DNA from: Undibacterium cyanobacteriorum
GTDB lineage: Bacteria > Pseudomonadota > Gammaproteobacteria > Burkholderiales > Burkholderiaceae_D
Length of the DNA: 64,000 nucleotides
NCBI RefSeq assembly: GCF_031326225.1
Contig: NZ_CP133720.1
Location: 3,534,001-3,598,000, forward strand
Direction of reading: 5' to 3'
In this document: positions 1 to 8,768 of the stretch, piece by piece
Numbering within the stretch: the stretch's first letter is position 1
How the letters are laid out: every line of letters starts with the position of its first letter
Notes under the pieces: generated by a model
The model's database searches: none
Told to the model about the DNA's origin: nothing
The model's input: the letters and a program-made list of their open reading frames with translations, nothing else
Made by a program: the position numbers and the translations under genes

Positions 1-66
1 AGCTCAAGCTCTTCCGATAGTTGTTCCTCAAGCAGTGATTCTTCCAGCAGCTCTAGTAGCGATTAA
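1..66 (+). CDS. 3' end of an unknown protein with a Ser/Asp-rich tail (partial)
   Basis: Frame 1 is open from the window edge to a TAA at 64-66 and encodes 21 residues that are almost all serine, with three aspartates and one cysteine. Serine codons are mixed (agc, tct, tcc, tca, agt), so this is not a simple DNA microsatellite but a selected low-complexity protein tail. A strong terminator follows about 70 bases later, which fits the end of a real transcript. The upstream part is outside the window, so the function cannot be stated. Ser-rich ends of this kind occur as linkers or tails of secreted or surface proteins (inference). Confidence 0.45.
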   Translation, partial: SSSSSDSCSSSSDSSSSSSSD

Positions 67-136
67 GCCACCACTAAACCAACACCAAGCCCAACCTAAG
101 CAAAGACCCAGCAATTTAGGAAGCTCAGGAAAACAA

Positions 137-177
137 AAAGCCCGCGACATCTTGCGATCCCGCGGGCTTTGATTTTT
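137..177. terminator. Bidirectional rho-independent terminator
   Basis: A perfect 10-bp GC-rich inverted repeat (137-146 with 161-170, aaagcccgcg/cgcgggcttt) has a 14-base loop. On the plus strand it is followed by a T-rich tract at 172-177. On the minus strand the stem is followed by CTTTTTGTTT. It sits between the 3' ends of the convergent upstream plus-strand gene and pntB, so it can stop both transcripts. Confidence 0.85.
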
Positions 178-188
178 TCGACCGTCGC

Positions 189-1640
189 TTAGTCTTCGAC
201 TGCCTTCACCATGTCTTCAATGACTTTCTTAGCGTCGCCAAATACCATCATGGTCTTATCCATGTAGAACAATTCATTGTCCAAACCGGCGTAACCGGAG
301 GCCATGGAACGCTTGTTAACGATGACCGTTTTCGCTTTGTACGCTTCCAAAATCGGCATCCCAGCGATGGGTGATTTTGGATCTTTCGCCGCTGGGTTCA
401 CCACGTCATTCGCACCGAGCACCAAGACCACGTCGGCCTGACCAAATTCGCTATTGATATCTTCCATCTCGAATACTTGGTCATACGGCACTTCCGCTTC
501 CGCCAACAAGACATTCATATGCCCTGGCATACGGCCAGCCACTGGGTGAATCGCGTATTTCACGGTAATGCCTTTGTGACTGAGCTTTTCAGTCAATTCT
601 TTCAAAGCATGCTGAGCACGTGCCACCGCTAAACCATAGCCTGGAACGATGATGACTGTCTCTGCATTGCCCAACAAGAAAGCCACGTCATCTGGCGAGC
701 CTGACTTCACTGTACGTTGAACTGCTGCGCCAGTAGCGGCATCAGCTGGGGCACCACCAAAGCCACCCAAGATCACGTTGAAGAAGGAACGATTCATCGC
801 CTTACACATGATGTAAGAAAGAATTGCGCCGGAAGATCCCACCAAAGAACCCGCAATAATCAACATCGAATTATTGAGTGAGAATCCAATACCAGCCGCC
901 GCCCAACCCGAATAGCTATTGAGCATCGACACCACCACAGGCATATCGGCACCACCAATCGGAATGATGATGAGCACGCCGAGCACGAAGGCAATCGCAG
1001 TCATCAACAAGAATGGTGTCCATGCTGGCGCAGTATTGGCATCAAAGCAGAACACCAAACCGAGTCCCACCATGGCGAGCGCCAAGATCAGATTCAACAT
1101 GTGTTGACCGGCAAAAGTCACTGGTGCGCCTTGGAACAAACGGAATTTATACTTGCCCGATAACTTACCGAATGCAATCACCGAACCAGAGAAGGTAATC
1201 GCGCCGACAAAAGTACCAATAAAGAGTTCGATACGGTTACCGAATGGGATCGCTGCATCACGGTCGGCGATTTTAAAAATCCATGGTTCAGAAACAACTG
1301 CGATCGCAATACACACTGCCGCCAAACCGATCAAAGAGTGCATCGCCGCAACCAGCTCAGGCATCTTGGTCATTTCAACGCGTTTGGCCAAAGTCGCGCC
1401 AATGCCGCCGCCGACCAACACGCCGACAGCAACGAGCCCGTAACCCAAGTTTGCACCGCCGATCGCTTCGTTTTTCAACTTAACAATCAGAGCCACCGTC
1501 GTGAATGCCGCGATGACCATCCCCACAATACCAAAGGCATTACCGCGCCGCGCCGTGGACGGATGAGACAAACCTTTTAAAGCCTGAATAAAACATACCG
1601 ATGCGATCAAATACAGCATCGTCACCAAATTCATACTCAT
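189..1640 (-). CDS. pntB: NAD(P) transhydrogenase subunit beta
   Basis: 483 residues, normal length for PntB. It forms part of the proton channel and carries the NADP(H)-binding domain III of the inner-membrane transhydrogenase, which uses the proton gradient to reduce NADP+ with NADH. About eight hydrophobic segments fill residues 1-270, including the conserved GGADMPVV and NSYSGWAAAGIGF region. The soluble domain III follows, with the PGYGLAVA and GRMPGHMNVLLAEA nucleotide-binding motifs. The ATG overlaps the pntAB stop by one base (TAATG), and a strong AAGGAGG precedes it inside pntAB, so translation is probably coupled. Last gene of the pntAA-pntAB-pntB operon, closed by the terminator at 137-177. 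Confidence 0.97.
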   Translation of the reverse strand: MSMNLVTMLYLIASVCFIQALKGLSHPSTARRGNAFGIVGMVIAAFTTVALIVKLKNEAIGGANLGYGLVAVGVLVGGGIGATLAKRVEMTKMPELVAAMHSLIGLAAVCIAIAVVSEPWIFKIADRDAAIPFGNRIELFIGTFVGAITFSGSVIAFGKLSGKYKFRLFQGAPVTFAGQHMLNLILALAMVGLGLVFCFDANTAPAWTPFLLMTAIAFVLGVLIIIPIGGADMPVVVSMLNSYSGWAAAGIGFSLNNSMLIIAGSLVGSSGAILSYIMCKAMNRSFFNVILGGFGGAPADAATGAAVQRTVKSGSPDDVAFLLGNAETVIIVPGYGLAVARAQHALKELTEKLSHKGITVKYAIHPVAGRMPGHMNVLLAEAEVPYDQVFEMEDINSEFGQADVVLVLGANDVVNPAAKDPKSPIAGMPILEAYKAKTVIVNKRSMASGYAGLDNELFYMDKTMMVFGDAKKVIEDMVKAVED

Positions 1641-1963
1641 TATTTGGCCTCCTTAGCATCATCTTTGGACGCCTTCGGCTCTTTTTTCTTGAACATCTCC
1701 AGCATGCGCTGAGTGACCAAGAAACCACCGAAAACATTGACCGCCGCCAAAGCGACCGCCAAAGTGCCCATGACCTGCGCCAAAGGACCTTCCGTTAAAC
1801 CAGCCGCCAACATGGCACCGACGATAATGATCGCGGAAATCGCATTCGTCACCGCCATCAAAGGCGTATGCAATGCCGGGGTAACGGTCCACACAACGTG
1901 GTAACCAACATAAATTGCCAACACAAAAATGATCAGGTTGGTCAGGGTATGACTCACTTCCAT
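1640..1963 (-). CDS. pntAB: NAD(P) transhydrogenase subunit alpha part 2 (membrane part)
   Basis: 107 residues with three hydrophobic segments, corresponding to the membrane domain that in E. coli is fused to the C-terminus of PntA. A separate small subunit is the arrangement known from Rhodospirillum rubrum and many beta- and alphaproteobacteria. It builds the proton channel together with PntB. The C-terminal 20 residues are highly charged (Lys/Glu-rich) and probably cytoplasmic. It starts with ATG behind a purine-rich AAAGAGAG, lies 58 bases after pntAA, and its stop overlaps the pntB start. Confidence 0.95.
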   Translation of the reverse strand: MEVSHTLTNLIIFVLAIYVGYHVVWTVTPALHTPLMAVTNAISAIIIVGAMLAAGLTEGPLAQVMGTLAVALAAVNVFGGFLVTQRMLEMFKKKEPKASKDDAKEAK

Positions 1964-2021
1964 CTCAATCTCTCTTTCCCGAATTCGTTAATGATTTGTA
2001 TTCGACTATGCGCTTTTGCTC

Positions 2022-3137
2022 TTATTTGCGCAGCACTTCGCCGCCAGCGCACATCATGGTTGCAGCCACAATCTCGTCTTCTTTATTGATCGCCAAATTG
2101 GCTTCTTTATCGATAATCAGTTTCAAGAAATCGAGGATATTGCGAGCGTACAAAGCCGAAGCATCCGCAGCTACTAAAGTCGCCAAATTCGGTTCGCCAA
2201 TAATATGCACGCCATATTTGGTGACCGTTTTATTGAGTTCAGACAAAGGACAGTTACCACCTTGCTCGACCGCCATATCGACAATCACCGAGCCCGGCTT
2301 CATGGCCTTCACGGTTTCTTCCGAGATCAGTGTCGGCGCTTTGCGACCAGGGATCAGCGCTGTAGTAATGATGATGTCAGCTTGCTTGGCACGTTCATGC
2401 ACCAAGGCCGCTTGACGCGCCATCCACGCTGCCGGCATTGGGCGAGCATAACCACCAACGCCCTTCGCAATCTCGCGCTCTTCATCGGTTTCATAGGGCA
2501 CGTCAATGAATTTTGCACCAAGCGATTCGACCTGTTCCTTGACTGGGGGACGTACGTCGGAGGCTTCAATCACTGCACCCAGACGTTTGGCGGTTGCGAT
2601 CGCTTGCAAACCTGCGACACCGACACCCATGATCAACACGCGCGCTGCTTTCACGGTACCAGCCGCCGTCATCAACATCGGCATAAAACGTTGATAGGTG
2701 TTGGCTGCCAACATCACCGCTTTATAGCCTGCAATATTCGCTTGCGACGATAAAACGTCGAGCGACTGAGCACGCGTAATACGCGGTGCTGCCTCGAGAG
2801 AAAATGCTGTCAGGCCATGTGCAGCCATCGCCGCAATATTTTCCGCGTCAAAAGGATTGAGCATACCAACCACGACCGTACCCGACTTCATCAAGCTGCG
2901 CTCTTCAGCCGAAGGGGCGCGGACTTTGAGCACCAACTCTGCGCCAAAGGCATCGGCCGCACTGCCGATCTGTGCACCGGCAGCTTGGTAGGCTTCATCG
3001 GTAATCGACGAAGCGATACCTGCTCCTGCTTGGACGATCACTTCATGTTTGGCGCTGACGTATTTCTTAATTGTTTCAGGGGTCGCCGCGACTCGCGTTT
3101 CGCCCGCCCGTGTTTCGGCGGGAATGCCGATTCTCAT
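2022..3137 (-). CDS. pntAA: NAD(P) transhydrogenase subunit alpha part 1 (NAD-binding)
   Basis: 371 residues, the usual size for the soluble domain I of a split transhydrogenase alpha subunit. It binds NAD(H) on the cytoplasmic side and exchanges hydride with the NADP(H) domain of PntB. The family N-terminus (MRIGIPAET) and the nucleotide-binding loop GVGVAGLQAIATAKRLGA around residues 170-190 are visible, as is the RPPVKEQVESLGAKF segment that also occurs in alanine dehydrogenases. Full alanine dehydrogenase is less likely because pntAB and pntB follow directly. The ATG is preceded by GAGGAG, a strong ribosome-binding site. First gene of the operon. Confidence 0.96.
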   Translation of the reverse strand: MRIGIPAETRAGETRVAATPETIKKYVSAKHEVIVQAGAGIASSITDEAYQAAGAQIGSAADAFGAELVLKVRAPSAEERSLMKSGTVVVGMLNPFDAENIAAMAAHGLTAFSLEAAPRITRAQSLDVLSSQANIAGYKAVMLAANTYQRFMPMLMTAAGTVKAARVLIMGVGVAGLQAIATAKRLGAVIEASDVRPPVKEQVESLGAKFIDVPYETDEEREIAKGVGGYARPMPAAWMARQAALVHERAKQADIIITTALIPGRKAPTLISEETVKAMKPGSVIVDMAVEQGGNCPLSELNKTVTKYGVHIIGEPNLATLVAADASALYARNILDFLKLIIDKEANLAINKEDEIVAATMMCAGGEVLRK

Positions 3138-3877
3138 AAGTAGCTCCTCGTTTGCTTAATTGCTTTGTGGTTTTCTGTAAGTCGTAAGCTTGCGCCGTGG
3201 TTCAAAACTACAGTCGAACACGTCGGTCCTCAACGTCTTCAACTTTCTTTACTCAAAAGCGATAACTCTGATCCTTGAGAAACAGGGAGCCAAGGTTTCG
3301 ATAAAACACCCGCCCCGCCAGAACGCAATTCATTCTGGCGCCTAAAAATCAACAAGGAATTCTGAACTTTTAAGGGCTTTTTGAAATAGTTGATCTTGAT
3401 CTATTTCAAAAAACTCTTCGATTCTAGCTTTTAAATTCGACAACGATATTACACGAAAAAGACAAAATAAAGACACGGTAGTTGGCGGTGCAACATCGAA
3501 GATTATTTGGTGAAAATCGATTTCACCGTACATCAAGTTCTCAGACGGCCATTCAAGTAGACCCTCAAAAGCCGCATAAAATAAGGCTCAGCCGAGCGAA
3601 GACGAGCAACAAAGCGAAGAAAATTCAGCTCAATACCATAAATAAATTAACAACAAATTTGAAAGCGATTCGTATAGATAGAATCTTTATTAGCAAATGC
3701 AGTGCCCTTCTTTCTTGCCTAGAACTCCTGCTCGAAACAGAGAAAGCCATCAAAAATGAGACAAAAGAGTAAAATGTCGCCTTCAGTTTCGATGGACATC
3801 ACTCTTGCGCGGTCAAGCCAACGTTTGATCAACCGGTGCCTTTCTCTCGCATCAACCTCTTTGGAAAAAATATCGAC
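3138..3877. other. 740-bp divergent intergenic region
   Basis: Separates the divergent pnt operon and nudJ. It is more AT-rich than its neighbours, above all at 3340-3780. A perfect 8-bp hairpin (3316-3323 with 3333-3340, cgccagaa/ttctggcg, 9-base loop) lies about 180 bases upstream of pntAA and has no T-tract, so it may be a leader structure rather than a terminator. Short open frames here (for example minus 3342-3536) have no good ribosome-binding site and no recognisable product. I see no RNA gene. Confidence 0.5.
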
Positions 3878-4375
3878 ATGTCCCATGTCTGGAAACCCTC
3901 AGTCACCGTCGCCGCGATCATCACGCGCCAACATCAAGGGCGCCAAGAGTTTTTGATGATCGAAGAGCAGACCAAAGACGGCATCAGAATTAACCAAGCC
4001 GCAGGTCATCTCGATCCTAACGAAAGTTTGCACCAGGCAGTGATCCGTGAAACTTTGGAAGAAACCGCGCATGACTTTGTGCCAGAAGCTTTAGTTGGCA
4101 CCTATATGTCGAAATTTGTGTCGCCGAACTCTGGCGAGGAAGTCACCTACTTGCGCTTTGCCTTTTGTGGCACAGTGAGCGCACAACATGATCGTCCTCT
4201 CGACACCGGCATTTTGCGGGCGATGTGGATGAGCTATGAAGAAATTCGCGCCTGCCATGAACGCCATCGCAGCCCTTTGGTCTTGCGTTGCTTAGACGAT
4301 TATCTAGCGGGACAACGTGCGCCGTTGGACTTGATGTACACCCATCCTAGCGTGACTGGGCAGGCAACCAATTGA
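3878..4375 (+). CDS. nudJ: Nudix hydrolase, NudJ-type phosphatase
   Basis: 165 residues from the ATG at 3878. The frame stays open further upstream to an ATG at 3836, but NudJ proteins begin just before the first strand, as here with MSHVWKPSVTVAAII, so I chose 3878. The Nudix box G-x5-E-x7-R-E-x2-E-E is complete (GHLDPNE ... RETLEE) except that the last Gly position is Ala. The family hydrolyses nucleoside di- and triphosphates and thiamine pyrophosphates; in E. coli NudJ acts on HMP-PP. A nudJ-mnmA pair also occurs in E. coli, which supports the call. The exact substrate is not shown by the sequence. Confidence 0.85.
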   Translation: MSHVWKPSVTVAAIITRQHQGRQEFLMIEEQTKDGIRINQAAGHLDPNESLHQAVIRETLEETAHDFVPEALVGTYMSKFVSPNSGEEVTYLRFAFCGTVSAQHDRPLDTGILRAMWMSYEEIRACHERHRSPLVLRCLDDYLAGQRAPLDLMYTHPSVTGQATN

Positions 4376-4396
4376 TTGAGATCGCATTGTGATCGC

Positions 4397-4430
4397 ATCA
4401 AGGGGGCACAATATAGTTTGCCCCTTTGAT
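4397..4430 (+). promoter_or_regulatory. 11-bp hairpin between nudJ and mnmA
   Basis: Arms 4397-4407 and 4420-4430 pair over 11 positions with one G-U, with a 12-base loop. No T-tract follows (TCAAAAAAAT), so it is not a standard terminator. It may protect the nudJ 3' end or attenuate read-through. The right arm overlaps a weak -35-like TTGCCC (4418-4423), which is followed 18 bases later by TAGATA (4442-4447), a possible mnmA promoter. Confidence 0.4.
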
Positions 4431-4456
4431 TCAAAAAAATGTAGATAAATAAGACC

Positions 4457-4472
4457 GCCTACCAAAGTAGGC
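4457..4472 (+). promoter_or_regulatory. Small leader hairpin just upstream of mnmA
   Basis: Perfect 6-bp stem gcctac/gtaggc with a CAAA loop, four bases before the GGAAAAGAG ribosome-binding site of mnmA. It could affect initiation or mRNA stability. It is short, so chance is possible. Confidence 0.3.
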
Positions 4473-4488
4473 AAGATCGGAAAAGAGT

Positions 4489-5586
4489 ATGAGTAAAAAA
4501 CGGGTCGTGATTGGTATGTCAGGCGGGGTTGATTCCTCGGTTTCAGCTTGGCTACTCAAACAACAAGGCTATGAAGTCATCGGTCTTTTTATGAAGAACT
4601 GGGAAGATGATGACAATTCCGAGTACTGTTCAACGCGCGAGGATTTGATCGATGCGGTCAGCGTCGCCGATGTGGTTGGGGTCGACATCGAAACCGTCAA
4701 TTTCGCGAGTGAATACAAAGACCGTGTGTTCGCCGAATTCTTGCGCGAGTATCAAGCTGGACGCACCCCCAACCCCGACGTCTTGTGCAATGCTGAAATC
4801 AAGTTCAAAGCCTTTCTGGATCATGCCATGAATCTGGGGGCTGACTATATCGCTACTGGTCACTACGCACGTGTACGCGAAATGAACGGTGAATATCAGC
4901 TGTTGAAAGCGCTCGACAGCAGCAAAGATCAAAGTTACTTCTTGCATCGACTCAATCAAGCGCAGCTCAAAAATACTTTGTTCCCACTCGGCGAAATCAA
5001 CAAAACTGAAGTCCGTAAGATTGCGGAGCAGATCAATTTACCGAACGCTAAAAAGAAAGATTCGACCGGCATTTGCTTTATCGGTGAACGCCCTTTCCGT
5101 GAATTTCTAAACCGCTATTTGTCTTATGCACCCGGAGAAATTCGTACGCCAGACGAAGAAGTTATTGGTCAACATGTGGGCTTGAGTTTTTACACGCTCG
5201 GACAACGCAAGGGCATCGGCATTGGCGGTATCAAATCTAAACAAAAAGAAGATGGCAGCAGTGATGCGTGGTACGTCGCCCGCAAAGATGTGGTCAATAA
5301 TCGCCTATATGCGGTGCAAGGCCATGATCACCCATGGTTGCTGTCGCAGAAATTAGAAGCGGGCCAAGTCAGTTGGATCGCAGGTCGCGCTCCAGAGCTG
5401 GAAAAATTATCTGCCAAGACCCGCTATCGCCAACCCGATATGGCTTGCGGTTTCCAAGGTAATCTGGAACAGTTCCAATTACATTTCAATGACGCACAGT
5501 GGGCCGTCACACCAGGTCAATCGGCTGTGCTGTACGATGGCGACGTTTGTTTAGGTGGTGGCATTATTAACGCAGCGTTTGACTGA
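4489..5586 (+). CDS. mnmA: tRNA-specific 2-thiouridylase MnmA
   Basis: 365 residues, normal length. It adenylates and thiolates U34 of tRNA-Lys, -Glu and -Gln in the cytoplasm, receiving sulfur from the Tus relay. The N-terminal PP-loop GMSGGVDSS (residues 9-17) binds ATP. The two catalytic cysteines are present: Cys100 in NPDVLCNAEIKF and Cys196 in DSTGICFIGER, the one that carries the persulfide. The C-terminal beta-barrel for tRNA binding ends in VCLGGGII. The ATG follows GGAAAAGAG. It ends in front of a strong bidirectional terminator. Confidence 0.98.
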   Translation: MSKKRVVIGMSGGVDSSVSAWLLKQQGYEVIGLFMKNWEDDDNSEYCSTREDLIDAVSVADVVGVDIETVNFASEYKDRVFAEFLREYQAGRTPNPDVLCNAEIKFKAFLDHAMNLGADYIATGHYARVREMNGEYQLLKALDSSKDQSYFLHRLNQAQLKNTLFPLGEINKTEVRKIAEQINLPNAKKKDSTGICFIGERPFREFLNRYLSYAPGEIRTPDEEVIGQHVGLSFYTLGQRKGIGIGGIKSKQKEDGSSDAWYVARKDVVNNRLYAVQGHDHPWLLSQKLEAGQVSWIAGRAPELEKLSAKTRYRQPDMACGFQGNLEQFQLHFNDAQWAVTPGQSAVLYDGDVCLGGGIINAAFD

Positions 5587-5614
5587 TTAAAGTTCTCTCG
5601 CCGTCAGGGAAAAC

Positions 5615-5654
5615 AAAAAGGACTGAAATTCCTCATGAATCTCAGTCCTTTTTT
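5615..5654. terminator. Bidirectional terminator between mnmA and the RND pump gene
   Basis: 12-bp stem aaaaaggactga/tcagtccttttt (5615-5626 with 5642-5653), extended by an inner attc/gaat pairing. The plus strand ends in a T-run from the stem and the minus strand ends in TTTTTGTTTT. It serves the convergent mnmA and RND transporter genes. Confidence 0.9.
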
Positions 5655-5678
5655 ACTTTGGTACTGTTCGTTTGAAGC

Positions 5679-8600
5679 TTAAATCGAGTTACCGACGATC
5701 GGTCCCTTGCCGCTGTACTTATCCAGAGCAAGATAAATCACCGGCGTAATGAACAAGGTAATCGCTTGCGAGAAAACCAGTCCACCGACCACCGCCAAGC
5801 CCAGAGGTTGACGCAATTCTGCACCGGCACCGAGGCCAAAAGCAATCGGTAAGGCACCGACCAAAGCCGCCAAAGTCGTCATCATAATTGGACGATAACG
5901 TTCGATACACGCTTCACGAATGGCTTCCGCGGGAGACATACCTTTATTGCGCTGCGCATCCAAAGCAAAGTCGATCATCATGATCGCATTCTTCTTCACG
6001 ATACCAATCAACAGCAAAATACCAATCGTCGCGATCAAAGTCAGATCTTTGCCAAACATCTCCAAAGCGATCAAGGCACCGACCGCAGCCGATGGCAAAC
6101 CGGCCAAGATCGTCAAGGGATGGATGAAGCTTTCGTACAAGACGCCAAGCAGTACATAAATCACCAAGAGTGCCGCCACGATCAAGATCGTTTGCCCCGA
6201 TTGAGAATCTTTAAACACCGCAGCATCACCGCCATACGAGGTAATGATGGTCGAAGGAATTTTCAATTCTTCACGATACTTCTCGATTTTATTTGTCGCA
6301 TCACCGAGCGGCGTATCTGGCGCCAAGTTGAATGAGACTGTAACCGCTTGCAATTGTCCTACGTGATTAATCGAAGTCGGACCAACGGTGCGTTTCACCG
6401 TCGCGAAACTCGACATCGGTACTAAGCCACCAGTATTACTACGAACATAGATCCCACCAATATCGGTCTCATCGTTTTTGTTTTCTGGTGCCACTTCCAA
6501 AATCACTGAATAACTATCGACCGAGGTAAACAAAGTCGCAATCTGACGTTCACCGAAGGCGGAGTACAAGCTAGAGCGGATCGCATCAATACCAACGCCG
6601 AGTGAATTAGCGCGATCACGATTGATTTCGATCGAGGCTTGCAGACCACGCAGTTGCGAATCCGTCGTGACATCTTTAAAGCCCGGATCGGCGCGCAACT
6701 TATCTTGCATTTTAAAAGCCCAATCGCTGAGTGAGCTCGCATCCACACTTTGCATAATGTACTGATACTGACTCTTACTTGGGCGACCACCGAGTTGTAA
6801 GTTTTGGGTTGGGCGCAAGAAAACAGTGATCCCTGGCACTGCTTTCAATTTGTTACGCAAGCCATCGACCACTTCTTTCATCGGCTTGCGTTGGTCACGT
6901 GGTTTCAAGTTGATGAAACCACGTCCCGTATTTTGCGAACCGCCACCACCACCGTGGAAAGATGATACGGTCAAGACGTTCGGATCTTCACGCAAGATTT
7001 TGGCCGCACTTTCTTGCAAGACGACCATGGCAGGGAAAGATGTGTCTTCAGCGGCCTCAAACGAGACGTTGATCTGACCAATATCCTCTTCTGGAAAGAA
7101 GCCTTTAGGTATCGTCATGAACATATAACCCGTCGCGACAAAGGTCAGTAGCGCTACCACCAGCACTGATTTTCTATGCTTTAAGGCCATATCCAAACCA
7201 CGCGTATAGGAGCGCAAAGAAGCATCAAACATACGCTCAAAACTGTGCGTGATCGCGTGCATCCATTTCGCGCCGCTTTGATGGGTACTCTCTGGTTTCA
7301 AGAAGCGACTCGCCAACATCGGCACCAAAGTCAAAGAAACGAAAGCCGATACCACGATCGCTAAACTGACGATCACGGCGAACTCGTGGAACAATTGGCC
7401 GATCACGCCCGGCATGAAAAAGATAGGAATGAAAACCGCGATCAGGGACGAGGAAATCGAAATAATCGTAAACCCAACTTCACGCGAACCTTTCAAGGCT
7501 GCTTCAAATGGAGGCTCGCCCATCTCGACATGACGCATGATATTTTCCAACATCACAATCGCATCATCGACCACCAAGCCGACCGCCAGGGTAATCCCGA
7601 GCAAGGAAATATTATCGAGCGTATAGCCCAAGCCCCACAGCAAACTGACCGCACCGACCAAAGACACTGGCAGTGACAAAGTCGGAATGATCGTCGCCAC
7701 CATGTGGCGCAAGAACAAGAAGATCACGACCACGACCAAGAAAATCGTCAGTATCAAAGTCAAGTTCACATCATGCAAAGCATCGCGTACAGAGACTGAG
7801 CGGTCATTCGCCAAAGCGATATTCACCGACGCCGGCAGTTGCGCTTTGAATCCAGGCACGGCTGCTTTGATTGAATCAACGACTTTGACGGTATTCGCAT
7901 CGGTTTGACGTTGAATCGCCAACATAATCGCCGGTTCGCCATTGAAATTACCAACCGACTTCACGGTTTCATAACTATCTTCCACGCTCGCCACATCACG
8001 TAAGCGCACTGGCTGGCCGCCCTTGTTGCTGACAATGATATTGGCAAATTCAGCAGCATTTTGTAGCTGCTTATTGGCCACAATGGTCAGCATTTGTTTA
8101 TCGCCATCGATGGTACCGACAGGGGCAATCGAATTCGCTGAACGTATGCTGGTGGTCAGTTCTTCAAAACTGATATTGCGCGCTGCCAGCTCACCAGGAT
8201 TCACACGAATACGCACCGCATAACGACGAATACCAAAAATATTGACCTGCGCAACTCCCGGTAAAGTCGACAGTGTGGGCGAGATCAAATGTTCCGCGTA
8301 ATTGGTTAACTCTGCCAGACTCAAACTGGGGGACGTCAAGGCCAAAACCAAGACCGCGGAATCGGCAGGATTCACTTTACGATACGACGGCGGCGAAGTC
8401 ATTTCGATTGGCAATGCGCGCTGCGCACGTAAGAGCGCCGCTTGAACGTCGACTGCGGCGTCATCGACATTACGACTTGCATCAAATTCCAAAGTCAAAC
8501 TGGTTGAGCCTAAGGTACTGCTGGAGCTAATCGTGGCGAGACCTGGGATCGTAGAAAACTGCTTCTCAAGTTGCAGTGCGACTGAAGTCGCCATGGTTTC

Positions 8601-8768
8601 GGGACTAGCACCTGGCAAGTTCGCACCAACACTAATGACTGGTGTGTTATAGCTTGGAAGCGCCGCAATCGGGATAAACCGATATGCCAAGATACCAGCT
8701 ACCACCACCGATAGATTCAATAAAATCGTCATCACAGGACGACGAATAAACAACTCCGACAAATTCAT
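5679..8768 (-). CDS. RND multidrug efflux transporter (HAE1 family, MdtB/MdtC-like)
   Basis: 1029 residues, full length for an RND drug pump. It is a trimeric inner-membrane proton/drug antiporter that passes substrates to a periplasmic adaptor and an outer-membrane channel. The N-terminal FIRRPVMTILL segment, the TM4 motif VGLVVDDAIVMLENI with the two proton-relay aspartates, and the TM10 motif IGIVKKNAIMMIDFAL with the relay lysine are all present. The absence of an AcrB-type second hydrophobic cluster and the short N-terminus resemble MdtB/MdtC. The ATG overlaps the adaptor stop by four bases (ATGA), so the two are coupled. No outer-membrane channel gene is adjacent. Substrates cannot be read from the sequence. 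Confidence 0.93.
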   Translation of the reverse strand: MNLSELFIRRPVMTILLNLSVVVAGILAYRFIPIAALPSYNTPVISVGANLPGASPETMATSVALQLEKQFSTIPGLATISSSSTLGSTSLTLEFDASRNVDDAAVDVQAALLRAQRALPIEMTSPPSYRKVNPADSAVLVLALTSPSLSLAELTNYAEHLISPTLSTLPGVAQVNIFGIRRYAVRIRVNPGELAARNISFEELTTSIRSANSIAPVGTIDGDKQMLTIVANKQLQNAAEFANIIVSNKGGQPVRLRDVASVEDSYETVKSVGNFNGEPAIMLAIQRQTDANTVKVVDSIKAAVPGFKAQLPASVNIALANDRSVSVRDALHDVNLTLILTIFLVVVVIFLFLRHMVATIIPTLSLPVSLVGAVSLLWGLGYTLDNISLLGITLAVGLVVDDAIVMLENIMRHVEMGEPPFEAALKGSREVGFTIISISSSLIAVFIPIFFMPGVIGQLFHEFAVIVSLAIVVSAFVSLTLVPMLASRFLKPESTHQSGAKWMHAITHSFERMFDASLRSYTRGLDMALKHRKSVLVVALLTFVATGYMFMTIPKGFFPEEDIGQINVSFEAAEDTSFPAMVVLQESAAKILREDPNVLTVSSFHGGGGGSQNTGRGFINLKPRDQRKPMKEVVDGLRNKLKAVPGITVFLRPTQNLQLGGRPSKSQYQYIMQSVDASSLSDWAFKMQDKLRADPGFKDVTTDSQLRGLQASIEINRDRANSLGVGIDAIRSSLYSAFGERQIATLFTSVDSYSVILEVAPENKNDETDIGGIYVRSNTGGLVPMSSFATVKRTVGPTSINHVGQLQAVTVSFNLAPDTPLGDATNKIEKYREELKIPSTIITSYGGDAAVFKDSQSGQTILIVAALLVIYVLLGVLYESFIHPLTILAGLPSAAVGALIALEMFGKDLTLIATIGILLLIGIVKKNAIMMIDFALDAQRNKGMSPAEAIREACIERYRPIMMTTLAALVGALPIAFGLGAGAELRQPLGLAVVGGLVFSQAITLFITPVIYLALDKYSGKGPIVGNSI

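Noticed and set aside
3342..3536. 64-residue minus-strand frame upstream of pntAA
   Set aside because: A weak start and no known family in an AT-rich gap. It cannot be told from chance without comparison to relatives.
3482..3772. 96-residue plus-strand frame upstream of nudJ
   Set aside because: Lys/Ser/Thr-rich translation of AT-rich DNA, without start signals or domain features.
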